This document shows positions 11,455 to 22,635 of a DNA stretch of 64,000 nt, piece after piece. Source of the stretch: Siphonodentalium dalli (taxonomy: Eukaryota > Mollusca > Scaphopoda > Gadilida > Siphonodentaliidae); the NCBI GenBank assembly GCA_032622095.1, contig CP136061.1, positions 55,687,762 through 55,751,761 on the forward strand. Reading direction: 5' to 3'. Numbering within the stretch: the stretch's first letter is position 1; each line of letters starts with the position of its first letter. Position numbers and translations under genes: made by a program. Below the pieces are notes generated by a model. It did not search any database. It was not told the origin of the DNA and saw only the letters and a program-made list of their open reading frames with translations.

Positions 11455-12690
11455 AGGCGAGATGTAATTCATGATTTCATGAATGTTCATGAACCAGTCA
11501 TGAACAGTTCATGAACATACATGATTGGTTCATTAAACAAGTTCATGAACAATAATTCATGAACTGTTCATGAACATAGTTCATAAATGTTCATGAACTT
11601 TTTTTATGAACTTTATTAATCAATATGATTCATAAATGTTCATGAAATGTTCATGATTGAGTCAAATTCTGTGTGAGTCCATAAAATGAGTGCATATTCA
11701 ATAAATTGATAAGATTCATTATAAAGCATTTGACATGAACTTTCTTGAATGTAGATGGTTGAGAATACTGTCCTTTTTAATCAAGTGTCTCTGACATATT
11801 TTACATTCAAATTTTGTCTTCCCATGTACTGAAATTTTAGAGAAACTGTTTTGTTGCATCCACCATCATTGTAATAAGTTTAGCTTCCTCTATGTTACAA
11901 GAGGCGATTTTTAATTGGCTCCAATATTACCAGGAACCGTTCTAAGGACTGCATTGATTGGAGGCACTCTGGATGAACTAAATTGATTGGCTAGCTGTGG
12001 AATCTGGCGCCAAATTCAAATCTTCACCTTCGGCCATTTTAATGTTTGGTTTTGCCCTGATAGAAAGTGAGGATTTTATTGTTTACCATTATCCAGTTAC
12101 ATCAATCATGGAATTTGAGACCTCATGCTACAAACCTGGAGATAGAATTACCGATTTTTTCAAAGGAACTTTATACACTGGCTGTCATATGAGCCATTAA
12201 TGGTGAGTTTGTTTATTAACTAAAATTTCTGTTTGGTTTGGATAAACAACTTCACAGACAAATCATATAACATTGTTGAGAGATAGTTGTTCCTTGGATG
12301 CATGGCTATTTATAATCTAACCTCTAAGTGCTGTACTGTTGCTAATTAACAATAATTCTAAGCTCTCCACCTGATTTGAGTAAACATTACATTGTGGGTC
12401 ACTGTGTGACGACAAGTGACTTGTCTGCCCAGCTGTGTGGCACACATAAAGTCCCAAAATAAGGGTTTAATCAAGTTTATGAATCAGTATCCAGGTCTTG
12501 AGTTCATGAACTCGTATTTGTTCATAAAAAAATCATGAAATTTTATGAACTATTCATGAATGGTTCATAAAATATTCATGAAATTGTGATCTATGAAATG
12601 TATTCATGAAAGTTCATGAACAATTCATGAAATTTTATGAATCATTCATGAATAGTTCATAAAAAATCATGAAAATCGTGATCTATAAAC
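11455..12690. repeat. Degenerate TTCATGAAC arrays flanking a unique core
   Basis: Two blocks, about 11465-11665 and 12485-12690, consist of many overlapping variants of the palindrome gttcatgaac. The same motif resumes at 13877-13995, beyond the piggyBac insertion. The interior (about 11680-12480) is non-repetitive; it includes an open frame at 11997-12200 with no recognisable domain. Because the unit is itself a palindrome, the blocks act as mutual inverted repeats, so this may be one fold-back element of about 1.4 kb. Confidence 0.7.
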
Positions 12691-12701
12691 GTGATCTTTA
12701 A

Positions 12702-13872
12702 CCCTTTGAACCCTGGCTCCCCACAACGATCGACACCATGACCCTGGGCTCCCAGTGTTATTTTTTATTTATTGTAGACTTTGTTTAGGCCCAATGGGTG
12801 GGTTCTGTTTAAGTGGTGCCACAGATCTGAAACTTTACATGTATGTTCCCCATGGACCACTGAGTATTTTAAGACCGGGATACATTGCCACACGATCTCT
12901 CCCTGGCAACGGTTGCTATGCAGCTACCCGAAATCGAATGTAAAATGCAATTATAGCTTTTATCGACGTATTTCAGCCCTAGGAAATGGCGTTTTCGATG
13001 CAGCCCATGCCCCACTGTGAAATTGGTTATATATATCTGGCCGGATGAGTGAACCAAACTTTTGTTTAAGGGTATAGCAATGGTTGCTAACCCTAAATGA
13101 TCCAATAACACCATTGCCCTGAGCATTCAATCGTATTATGCCCCATTTTATACATTTCCTAGGCGCATGTTACGTTTTTTTCGAAATCACGTGACGAGCG
13201 TTTCGGTTGGTCTCGTCGACAATCAAATGCAAGAGTGCATCATCCCAGAATAAATTTAAGTACTTCACCATACTTATTGAAGTTGGTACATTATTTGGTC
13301 CCGGCTTCTCGTTCGGTGTAAAGGTACGTATGACAAACGAATTTGCGTCCCTTTTCAACGTATGGACATTATGATCACCGTGACTAATTGCAGGTATGAA
13401 GCCACGCCCCCTGCCACGACATAAGCTCCGCCCACTTCCACAACACCTCAACTACCCCATACATTGATCTCTTGTCGTATCTCTACTTGAAACAACGCCA
13501 CCCACTCCTGGAGCGAATGACGTCTGAATATCTCCCAGTGCCACTGTGCTTTCGTTCTCCCATTCTAACTCAAAAATGGCGTAGTCATCATCATCGAAAT
13601 CGTCCGCGTCCGATTCCAAAATTTGCCGGACCACCTCGTCTACCGAAAATATTTTAGGCTTCATAATTCATGATGTTGTGTGCTTAAACACAATAGCAAC
13701 AAGACACAAAGAAAAACACAATTATTGGAGAAGCAGACGACCGCGACGATGTATGTAAACAACAAACACGTGGTGGTCGATATATGGCCGGTCCAGCGGC
13801 CGGTATACCGGCCGCTGGGGTATTTGGAGGTTCACACAGCGGCCGGAAAACCGGCCGCTCGGGTTCAAAGGG
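12702..13872 (-). mobile_element. piggyBac-like transposon, internally deleted
   Basis: TTAA stands at 12698-12701 and 13873-13876, the piggyBac target site. The termini are a perfect 12 bp inverted repeat, CCCTTTGAACCC and GGGTTCAAAGGG. The right end is GC-rich, with an exact palindrome cagcggccggtataccgg... at 13794-13817 and a hairpin at 13838-13859 built on the same AGCGGCCGG word. A broken transposase start lies on the minus strand (separate entry). At 1171 bp it is too short for a full transposase. It interrupts the TTCATGAAC array. Confidence 0.92.
13170..13664 (-). pseudogene. piggyBac transposase N-terminal fragment with in-frame stop
   Basis: The reading frame starts MKPKIFSVDEVVRQIL and has an acidic stretch (ESDADDFDDDDYAIFE), typical of piggyBac transposase N-termini. 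After 70 codons a TAG stop (13452-13454) interrupts it. The same frame then continues for about 93 codons to IVDETNRNARHV; FTPNEKPGPNNVP and the ETNR motif are hallmarks of the DDE_Tnp_1_7 (piggyBac) family. The catalytic aspartates are not present because the rest is deleted or diverged. It begins about 210 bp inside the right TIR, so the orientation fits. Non-functional. Confidence 0.85.
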
Positions 13873-13876
13873 TTAA

Positions 13877-13995
13877 ACGGTTCATGAAAATTCATAAATG
13901 ACAAATGTCAAATTTCCAGTTCATGAATGTTCATGAACTGTTCATGAACAGTTCTTGAACATTGCTCATGAACTATTCATGAATTATTCATAAAC
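13877..13995. repeat. TTCATGAAC array, right part
   Basis: Continuation of the degenerate gttcatgaac repeats separated from the 11455-12690 part by the piggyBac element. It includes agttcatgaatgttcatg and similar phrases. Confidence 0.8.
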
Positions 13996-14038
13996 ATTAC
14001 GCAGGGGAAATATTCACAGTTCTCTTCCAGTTAGTTAA

Positions 14039-14279
14039 CCTTCCATGACTGTAGCTTCCTGAAATTTTGCGAGAACCCTGTGCTAAAAGCATTCTCGTAT
14101 ATATGCGAGCTTCCCATAGGGAACCTCGAGTATATAAGAGAATTCATTGGCCTAACAATATCTTCCAGTGCATTCTCTTATATATGCAAGGCTCCCTATG
14201 GGAGACTGGCATATATAAGATAATGCACTGGCACATGGATCTTTAATGCTACACCAGCGCAGCCCCCATTATGAAAGGG
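14039..14279. mobile_element. Family B double-hairpin element
   Basis: TTAA at 14035-14038 and 14280-14283. It starts ccttccatgactgtagcttc and ends ccattatgaaaggg. Two hairpins (catataagagaat types) flank aacaatatcttccagtg. It lies in the kinase intron between the exons at 11248 and 16194. Confidence 0.88.
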
Positions 14280-14283
14280 TTAA

Positions 14284-15026
14284 AAATGATACAATGCCAA
14301 TGCTCAGAAGAGAATTCGAAAAAAGAAAAAGAAAAAAGGACTCTTTTTTTCAACTTGCAAGAGGATATACAGAACACACTCAAAGTAGCCAGGAGTCGAC
14401 TTGTCAACAGAGGTAGTCGAATACTAGTCGATTAGTCGAACCCCTTCTGAAATTTCCTGTTTCTATGTCCATATGTATAAAATTGGCCGTGTGGCATTGC
14501 AGTTTTGAGTATCCAACTCTCCATTTCAGAAAGTTCAAACAGAAAGCACGAGACCTGAATTATTTCCCCTTTTGCCCGTGAGTCTCCCAATTTGATGTCT
14601 TAAACCCCACGCTCCTGCAACCTCCTTATAATCTCAAGGTTTGGGAAAGTACCAGGAAGTAAATAGGGAAGTGTCATTTGTAAGTTTCCCTAACTAGATG
14701 TCGGATGTGTTCTATTGTCTAATATTACACCTGCCACAGTGAGAAGTTATCACTGATCAATTGCGTTCACACTGAACTAGACAACTGGTGTTCACAGTGC
14801 TCAGTCTGCAGTGACACTTCAAGTCTTTGATGATCAACATCACATGTGCATACATTGGGTTCAGTTCAGGTCACTGAGTTCACTGCCCGGGCATGACTGC
14901 ATGATGGCAGTGCCATCATCAAAGGAACACTACAATAAGGCTTTATAACAAGTTAATATGAGTTAACTGTTACAGTTTACTTGATAATATGGCCGTGCAA
15001 TGGCACTGTTGTCATGATAGCACATA
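14284..15026. other. Unassigned intron DNA
   Basis: About 740 bp. A purine-rich patch (aaaaagaaaaagaaaaaagg) lies near 14320. No exon or element end recognised. Confidence 0.5.
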
Positions 15027-15239
15027 CAGTAATCCCCTAAATAATCGACTCCTTAACCACAGCAGAATGATGGGTAACTTATCAGGATTTAGTCGGAAAT
15101 GTGGCTTGTTGCCATTCATTGGAAAGCTCTCACTGAGATATTTCCGATGAATGGCAACAAGCCACATTTCCGACTAAATCCTGAAAAGTTACCCATAATT
15201 ATTCTGTGGTTAAGGAGTCGATTATTTAGAGCATTACTG
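15027..15239. mobile_element. Family A fold-back MITE
   Basis: CAGTAATCCCC to gagcattactg, TA on both sides. Both arms carry the private variant aatgtggctt/aagccacatt where most copies have aatatggctt. Intronic in the kinase gene. Confidence 0.93.
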
Positions 15240-16193
15240 TAGTTACTGCTTATTCCCGATTAACCAACTAGCAGATTTTGGGGTCGACTAATTTAATAAT
15301 CGTGCAACGTCGATTAGTCAGCGTTTCAATACTAATTATGGCATAAAATGATCTCCAGATGCCCGACAGTTTTATATCACAGCAGCGACACATCTTGGTA
15401 AAGTACATATTATCTCTCCTATTCTAATTCACAGTTCAAAAAAGCATTTCACGTTTTGAAATTCGGGAACTCAATGCTCCTGTGGCCAGTGCATTGTCTT
15501 ATATGAAATCATCCCCCTCCCCCTGGGATCCAGAATGTAATCCAGGATTCATTTTAAAGAAATGTGAAACACTCCATTGGGGCGCAAATGCAAACTTTAA
15601 TTATGCATGTGGGGGTCCTCAAAGGTAAGCCCTGTCCCAAGTTTATGTCACAACATTCACAGGCTTACTGATGGGATTATAAGGAATATAAGGGCCTATT
15701 TAGGACAGTAAGTTTAAACCGATAAAAGACATATTTTCCCAGTTTGACGTCTGTCGGTGGGCTAATGGGTTTACATTCCTCGCAGTGATTATCCATTATT
15801 ATTTAAAGATTTTCTGATCAAGAATCATAGTCCTGATTCGGAAGAAGTAGAAACTTGAAGGAAAATCAAGGAAATAACCTCGAGATGATATGTAAACATG
15901 TCATCAATATAATAAATGATAGAGGATCTCTAATCAGTCACAATTCCATACAAAAACGTATTAACCTGAGTGCACTAAATTCAATTCGAGCCGGGAACAC
16001 TAAATAACCCAACACAAATCGAATATCATAATTATATTCTAATTAACACAATAAAAAGTTCCAGCATTGACATCAACATCAATTGCACTAAGCTCTTACA
16101 TCACTGCGCATTCTGATAATATACATGTGTCTTATAAAAAAATATGAGGCCAGGATAGGCGCTAATTATGTGATAAATAGAGCATCTACATAC
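15240..16193. other. Unassigned intron DNA
   Basis: About 950 bp upstream (in + coordinates) of the 33 bp exon. No repeats or exons recognised. Confidence 0.5.
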
Positions 16194-16226
16194 CTTACTC
16201 TGGAAGGCGAATCTTTGCTGGAATGA
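16194..16226 (-). CDS. rdgA/DGKI: Diacylglycerol kinase zeta/iota-like, 33 bp microexon
   Basis: This 33 bp exon encodes SFQQRFAFQSK. It corresponds to the segment GFQQKFSFHSK that follows the CKQCGK motif in vertebrate DGK iota/zeta. The acceptor is tcaattttcag before TCATTC and the donor is AGTAAG followed by gtatgt. Both junctions are phase 0. It joins the 22135 exon (ending CKQCGK) to the 11248 exon (starting EIIAISC) without loss or gain, giving the usual spacing between the first and second Cys pairs of the extended C1 domain. It is too short for any ORF finder and was recognised only from its place between the neighbouring exons. Confidence 0.88.
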
Positions 16227-16420
16227 CTGAAAATTGAAAGAAGAGTATTGTTTAACCCTTTCTTTACAGAATGGAATTTCCTGTTCAATTCTAACAAGAG
16301 GTGTGACTGTCCTAATGGGACTAAGGATACTTGGTACCCCATGTTTTTAAAACACGAAGATGTTTCACAAGTTCAGTAAACATTAAATTAAAATAATAAA
16401 ATAACAGATAATAACATAAA

Positions 16421-16525
16421 ATGAGAGCTTTCCAATGAATGGAAACAAGCCATATTTTCGACTAAATCCTGAAAAGTTACCCATAATTCTGCTGGTTAAG
16501 GAGTCGATTATTTAGGGCATTACTG
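16421..16525. mobile_element. Family A half copy
   Basis: Only the right arm remains: atgagagctttccaatgaat through gggcattactg. The left arm is absent and replaced by unrelated sequence, so it cannot form the hairpin. Confidence 0.85.
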
Positions 16526-16640
16526 TACCTACATAAAGCCTGCCTAATAAATGTTATGTTTATTACATCTATGTAGCTTTATTAGGTCAAGGTAGATTTA
16601 TTAGGTTATAGTGCTACTTTTTTGACCCAATTCTATATGC

Positions 16641-16705
16641 ATCTATAAATCTATAAATCTATAAATCTGACATCTATAAATCTATAAATCTGACATCTAT
16701 AAATC
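16641..16705. repeat. Short tandem repeat (atctata)n with tgac interruptions
   Basis: Repeats of atctataa, with the higher-order phrase aaatctgacatctat repeated twice. Confidence 0.9.
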
Positions 16706-16997
16706 ATCAGAACAAGGTCAGCTTAGAATAACTGTTAAAAAGTGAATAAACTATTTTGCTCTAAGCTACACTTCGGTTTGCCCACGTCATGAATTAATTA
16801 GTTTGACATCATAAATATAAGGGCGTCATCAAAGTAACAAATGTAAAACTTAGGAAAATGACAGAATTCTCCCACAAAAGGCATGTTTTGTTCAACGGAT
16901 ATATAAAATATGTAGCTAATGCTGTCACATCTATTGGACTCGGCAGAGCCTCGCCCAACAGATGCTCAAATCCTCCTCACCCACATAAACCGTTTAA

Positions 16998-17388
16998 CCC
17001 TTTACCCAACAGAACGGCCCTGTGCCAATGCATTCTCTTATATATGCGAGTCGACCATAGGTCGCCTCGCATATATAAGAGAATGCATTGGCTTAACACA
17101 TTCAAAATTATAAAATTGTTAAAGAATGTAAGAAAAAATGGTAAAAAGTGTTAAAAAAAGATTATTTTTAGGCCAATGCATTCTCTTATATATGCGAGGC
17201 GACCTATGGTCGACTCGCATATATAAGAGAATGCATTGGCGCAGGGCATAACTGTAACCATCACAATGTGGTCAATGAGCCGGTTCCAATGATATCCATA
17301 TTTGTATGGTTTTATTGAGACAGACCCAAGATATTTTAGGCTGTTGAAGCTTTATTTGGCCGTTTTTGGCCGATTTGTTGGGTAAAGG
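16998..17388. mobile_element. TTAA element with CCCTTTACCCAACA ends carrying the family B hairpin cassette
   Basis: TTAA at 16994-16997 and 17389-17392. The inverted ends are ccctttacccaaca and tgttgggtaaagg, unlike the family B ends. The interior holds two hairpins starting caatgcattctcttatata, here with tcgacc/ggtcg in the stem, and a spacer with repeated gtaagaaaaaatgg-type words. A right-half relative lies at 39500-39712. Confidence 0.85.
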
Positions 17389-17490
17389 TTTAAGCGATGG
17401 AACCAGCTACATATTCTACATTAATCTCAAATTTCCAAGAATTAATTCTACTATAAATACATTTTGACTGATCTGTGTGTGAAGATTTAA

Positions 17491-17728
17491 CCCTTCCATG
17501 ACTGGATCTTATTAAAATTTTGCGAAAACCCTGTGTCAGCGCATTCTCTTATATAGGCGAGTCTCTCATAGAGAATTTATTTGCCTAACAATATTTACCT
17601 TGACTTTTTAAGCCAGTGTATTTTCGTATATATGCGAGGCTTCCTTTGGGAGACTCGCAGATATAAGAGAATGCATTGGCACATGATCTTAAAAGTTGCA
17701 CTATAGTGCAGCTCCCGTCATGAAAGAG
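17491..17728. mobile_element. Family B double-hairpin element
   Basis: TTAA at 17487-17490 and 17729-17732. Ends are cccttccatgactgg and cccgtcatgaaaga. The first hairpin has lost part of its right arm; the second is intact. Intronic in the kinase gene. Confidence 0.85.
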
Positions 17729-17814
17729 TTAACCACCTATTATTCTATAATAGTCATAAAAAGGTAAAACCTCCTAAATTTAGCATGACAGCAGAGCCAT
17801 CTAACTTCATTAAA

Positions 17815-18252
17815 AAGTCTGGATATAGCATGTCTGGACATTTGCAGAATGAGGTCCCCAGAGGGTGAATTTAGTGACAATACCCCGCACAGCATACAAA
17901 ATTCACCCTTTAGAGACCTCATTCTGCTTAGGCCCTCATCTTCTGGGAAGTACCTATAGTCTAAAAAAAATAACATTGTTTTATTTACTTTTTCCCTTCT
18001 GTTCAGTTTCAATATCCCCTAATTTGCAGAAGATAAATTGTATAATTGAGGTGACTGATGGGTGAACATCACCAACCAACTGGTGAACATTAATCTGACC
18101 CAAGGTTTCCCATAATAGTTAAGTATTAAGCGGAATGAGGTCCCCAGTTGGTGAATTTGTTGATGCTAGCCTGCTGTGCGGGATAGCATTACTAAATTCA
18201 CCCTCTGGGGGACGTCATTCTGCAAAAGTCAGACACACTATATCCAGGATTG
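17815..18252. mobile_element. Family C fold-back element
   Basis: Ends aagtctggatatagcatg and ctatatccaggattg. Two internal hairpins and the gcagaagataaattgtata middle segment are present. Confidence 0.8.
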
Positions 18253-18703
18253 GTCATTATCTATGTATGATGCCATGCCTTTCTATTTTGGTACAGAAAA
18301 CACATTCCCTGATCAAAATAGCACAGGGAATTTTGTCAATTATGTGTATCAAAGGACAATAAAAATTTGTCAAGCATTGGTGCATCACATTTTTCCTGGG
18401 TTGTCTAAATGTAATCATCCTAATGATTAATCATCCAGGTATCTGTTTGTATAACAACAGATCTGTGTTATGCATAATGTTTTGTAGTCTATAGAATACA
18501 AATGCTATGAATACCATCATTTTTTTTTATAATTCCGCGGGGACGACTGCGATCAGTGTAACAATGCTAAGTTTAATTTACACCCCAACATCACCCTTCT
18601 ATATATGGTCCAATAGGTGTTATGTGACAACATTATGCCCATTTTTAAGCCATTACTGGTATAGTTAAATGTTCTGTTTGGTCATAATATGCTTACTGGT
18701 ATA
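18253..18703. other. Unassigned intron DNA
   Basis: No exon or element end recognised. Confidence 0.5.
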
Positions 18704-18914
18704 AGTAATGCCCTAAATAATCGACTCCTTAACCACAGCAGAATTATGGGTAACTTTTCAGGATTTAGTCTGAAATATGGCTTGTTGCCATTCATCGGAA
18801 AGCTCTCAATGAGAGCTTTCCGATGAATGGCAACAACCATATTTCCGACTAAATCCTGAAAAGTTGCCCATAATTGTGCTGTGGTTAAAGAGTCGATTAT
18901 TTAGGGCATTACTG
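18704..18914. mobile_element. Family A fold-back MITE
   Basis: Left end agtaatgccc (first C lost), right end gggcattactg followed by TA. Both arms are nearly complete; one base (g of aagcc) is missing in the right arm. Confidence 0.9.
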
Positions 18915-19005
18915 TATGAGAGAGAAGTCAACTTCTTGGGACAAAAATAGGGAGAAGTGGCACATTTTAGGGAGAAGATGTCTTCAAGTCCCCCTCTAGG
19001 CTGGT

Positions 19006-19266
19006 CAGGCCTGAAAAATAAGGTGTCTGTCATTTGAGGTGCCCAGAGGGTGAATTTAGTGATGCTATCCTGCATAGTGGGCTAGCCATAACTAAATTCA
19101 CCCTCTGGGGACCTTATTGTGCTTAGGCCTCATCTTCTCTGGAAAGTTTCTTTATTATCAAAGTTGTATAGAAACTTAAGATTCTATTTCTTATATAGTT
19201 TAGTTTCTCTACATGTATCCCTAAAATTGGCAGATGACAAAATGCATAATCGAGGTTCCCAATGAG
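19006..19266. mobile_element. Family C element, right part missing
   Basis: Starts caggcctgaaaaataaggtg. One hairpin and the middle segment (ttagtttctctacatg, ggcagatgacaaaatgc) are present. It then stops at cccaatgagtgagg without the second hairpin or the terminal repeat. Confidence 0.75.
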
Positions 19267-19334
19267 TGAGGATTTTTTTTTATTGTAATATGGCAGTATA
19301 TAATAGGTTCAGTCTGTTTTGTAAACAACTGTTA

Positions 19335-19710
19335 GGCGACACCAATTTTTAAGTCTGGTTTACGAACATGTGGGGAGAATAAAAGTAGATGCAGGAGGGA
19401 AAAAAATTAAAATAAAAAAAATTGTCCCCCCAATTTATATCAAGTAAATCGTGGAATTTTACATAAATTTTACAAAAATTGTGAAAAAATGTTTTTGAAT
19501 GAAATTCTGAACCAAACAAGACATTTCTTGTCATGAAATACATGAAAATATGGATCTGTAAATGATCATAAGCAGAACCTGATGCGACAGCACATGAAAA
19601 TCAGTACGCGTGTAAAAAAAATTGGGAGAAAAAAGTTTTATTTTTTTTCATGAAATGGAAAAAAAGTTGTAGGAGGTGTTCGTAAACCAGACTTAAAAAT
19701 TGGTGTCGCC
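19335..19710. mobile_element. PIF/Harbinger-like MITE
   Basis: The termini form a long, nearly perfect inverted repeat: ggcgacaccaatttttaag at the left and its inverse at the right, extending about 34 bp into tctggtttacgaaca. TTA flanks both sides (19332-19334 and 19711-19713). A 3 bp TTA duplication with GG-starting ends fits PIF/Harbinger. The 376 bp interior is AT-rich and non-coding. Confidence 0.85.
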
Positions 19711-19713
19711 TTA

Positions 19714-20223
19714 TAGTGATTTGTAAATAAATATTGCTAATCGTGTGGTAAATTCAAATTTGGCATGAGATCAATCATCTCGACTGCCCTTACACAAAAA
19801 GAGTTAATGTTTTATCATGCAAGGCTGCCCTAAATATTAGTGGCAACAGGTGACAAAGTCATTATAGAGAGAGAGTACATGGTTACTTTGGCCCTTGTGA
19901 ATTACTTGACTGACGACAACCATTATTGAATGCCACCTATACTACCCCAACCTATTTTATGACTGATTGAAATTATTCAGCCTGGAGCACCTGGATGACA
20001 CAGTAAAACTGGGCCTTATTTCCGATGTACATGGTCCCATGAAGGTGTTTTTGTCTAATATTTTGCCGGTTCGTGAATATCTTGCCCAGGGTAGGGTTGT
20101 TTAACGTCCCAGATAATACCTCGGGTATGTGTATTACAAGGACAGCCATTAACGCTGACACCCGATCTGATGGCAACACCCTAGCACCATCCTGCAGACA
20201 GCATTAAGGGGAGGCATTCCTAC
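19714..20223. other. Unassigned intron DNA
   Basis: No exon or repeat boundary recognised; a short minus-strand frame at 19973-20179 has no domain. Confidence 0.45.
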
Positions 20224-20870
20224 ATGATGGGTGGTTCTGTTTTGACACAGCGAACTGAGTTTTGCAAATCATGGTTGATTCAATATCATGCAGATATTAT
20301 CATGAGTTTTCATTTCTCCTATTATCATGTCATTGGCATATTGTCGCATCAGTGCTATAAGGTCGTAACTCCATTTTGGCGGGAAATGAGTATTAGATGT
20401 CATTCGAATCGTGAGAAAAAATCCAATCCGATGGGCCAAACTGTTTTTGCATTGGATGGCAAATTAATATTCTCACAAACCAGTGACACAATTGTCGTAT
20501 CTCCAGCGATCTTCACAATTATTCGTGCTATAAGGTCGTATGTCCAACAGCAGCAATCGGATGCCTCTGGTTGTCCACGTGACTTCTGTTTTGTGTTTGT
20601 AAATTCTCAAATGTGTGCTATATGGTCGTATCTCCATGTTAGTTACGTGATCATTTGGGGATTTAAATTTTGTGATTATTCCACAAATTTCTGTATGATG
20701 ATGCACATGAGTGAATATTCATAATATAGAATAGGCACTTTTTAGTTCATAGACACATGCGATTGCCACCATATTTAGCTTAATCAGTATTTATTAGCAC
20801 AACTTCCTTATAGCACGGAAACCAATCGTCGTTGGTGTACACAAAAGGTCATATCTCCAAACAAGTTATT
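20224..20870. repeat. Irregular repeats of ggtcgtatctcca
   Basis: Variants of 'tgctataaggtcgtatctcca' occur near 20351, 20490, 20525, 20617 and 20846 with uneven spacing. A 166-codon open frame spans four of them, but its residues show no domain, and the recurring YKVV/IRSY/IWSY words simply follow the DNA motif. Probably part of an unnamed repeat rather than a gene. Confidence 0.5.
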
Positions 20871-20966
20871 GCTTTTTAAAAGAAACCGAGGGAGTAAACA
20901 GAAAAAATATGTGGTTCAATGGACAGCTAATTTCAGTTTTCATTGGGATAAATACAACAATACGTC

Positions 20967-21415
20967 ATGCTTTGTCAACATCAGGAAAAATGTTGTCTGA
21001 AAACTTCAACCTTCATTTCTCGGAGAGTTGAAAATGTGGTTTACGACATTATAGCACTGATGCGACGATATGTCAGTAATGCATGTGAAACAAGGATGGA
21101 CGTAATGGTCTTCTACTCCTCTTCCTACTCGCTCCATCTTTCTTCTACCCCCTTCTCTTTCATCTTCTATCTCATCATCTCTCGTACACTCAATCTATCT
21201 AGCTGCTTCACTTATAAGTTATTCATTTTATTTCTGTTACTTTGTAAAATAAATCAGCCAATTAATTCCTATGTTCATGTTATTTTCAATTGTCTTCATT
21301 TTTATGTTACTATGTGTTTGGAGAGGAGGGAAGATTAAGTGCCCTGAGCACTTGTCCCCATCCTATTGCTATACATGTATAAGAGCAATAAAATATGTTA
21401 AACTAAACTAAACTT
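20967..21415 (+). repeat. Retroposon-like 3' tail
   Basis: The segment ends gcaataaaatatgttaaac followed by a short (ctaaa)n tail, after a pyrimidine-rich region. This is the usual look of a 5'-truncated LINE or SINE 3' end. The 123-codon open frame has no reverse-transcriptase motif and is not called a gene. Confidence 0.5.
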
Positions 21416-22134
21416 CTCTGCGGTAGTCACTTAACCGACTGCTAATGCCGCTCCTTAATAGAAGTCCCTATACTTCCCTCTGGCCTGGGATTATCTCACA
21501 CTCCTTAATATCAGCCAGTCACCAACTGTGTGACATTGGATAATTATGTATTCTCTGCAAGCTAATGTAACAAAGGCAGTATTAAAGACAACTACTTGAT
21601 TCTGCACTTTTACTCTATAATGTCAATGGCGCGCTTATATTTCAGGACAGTTTTGGACAAGAATACTGGGTTTTCAATGCTGGCATTTTGCCTGGTATTA
21701 AGCCCATTCCAATTATGAGACATTGGAAATGGTAGTTACACCCACTGGGCGATGTCAAAATTAATGACAACCCAAAGATCACAAAACTACTGGTATCTAT
21801 TGTCCATAATAAAATGCATTGTGAATTTAACATTTGGGTTAATAATATCCTAAATGTGTACATTGGAAATTGAGCCATATGGTGTGTAGTGACAAGGTTT
21901 ATAATGGCTATCCACTGTAAAACAAATAGGCATACTGGAAAAAAAGACAAGTCACTTCATCCAGGCTAAAAATAAGGGAGAATAAACACATTTTATAGAG
22001 AAGAAATCTGTCACGTCTCTCTCTTTATGCTTGTCGCTTCCTGTACAGGCACTCAATTTCGACCCCTGAAGACTTCCGCTGCAATGAACAATAGAGGGAG
22101 ATGACTGGGCTATGTATATTGGAAGTTGACTTAC
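21416..22134. other. Unassigned intron DNA
   Basis: No repeat or additional exon recognised next to the 22135 exon. Confidence 0.5.
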
Positions 22135-22203
22135 TTTACCACACTGTTTGCATTTCCCTTCTTGTCTCCGCCGATGCACCCAGTGATGCCTCATGGACGT
22201 TTG
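22135..22203 (-). CDS. rdgA/DGKI: Diacylglycerol kinase zeta/iota-like, exon starting the second C1 domain
   Basis: This 69 bp exon encodes 23 residues: QTSMRHHWVHRRRQEGKCKQ then CGK. HHWVHRRRQEGKC is a near-invariant signature at the start of the second C1 domain in type IV diacylglycerol kinases (vertebrate iota: RHHWVHRRRQEGKCKQCGK). His and the CKQC pair are the first zinc ligands. The acceptor is a fine pyrimidine tract, ttttaattttcag. The donor is GGTAAA followed by gtaagt. Both junctions are phase 0. On the spliced message it follows the 28530 exon and precedes the 16194 microexon. Intron lengths are 6.3 kb upstream and 5.9 kb downstream. Confidence 0.95.
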
Positions 22204-22635
22204 CTGAAAATTAAAATTATTGATTGGGTAATTGAACAATCTCAAGAGTTATGTAATTACAATAATGGAAGTCCCTGAAAGCTACTTCATAACACCAGAT
22301 ATTCCTGTCTCATCTCCGCAACAATTTGACATGGGAATCTCATGAATGTGCTTCACACATACAGTAAATCACCAGAACTCATTATGCTATATTCATCTAC
22401 ATGTAATGTGGTCGATCAACCCACTCATTCCATGAATCTCTACTCTGTTTATGCCCAGAGACCATACTCCATCAGTTAACAAGAGCACGCCGTCGGGCAT
22501 GGCATAATACGCCCATTTCTGGAGTAGAGTGGGGCAAGATTTAATTCATTTGTTTGAAACCTTTGACTTAAGACGAAATAATAACAAAAATAAAACACAA
22601 TAACTTGGAAACTGCATATTAGATAAAATCTAAGT
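22204..22635. other. Unassigned intron DNA
   Basis: No feature recognised. Confidence 0.5.

Noticed and set aside
20224-20724. 166-codon open frame as a gene
   Set aside because: No domain, no splice context, and the repeated residues only mirror a repeated DNA word.
20967-21338. 123-codon open frame as a membrane protein
   Set aside because: The hydrophobic stretch comes from a pyrimidine-rich repeat just before a (ctaaa)n retroposon tail.
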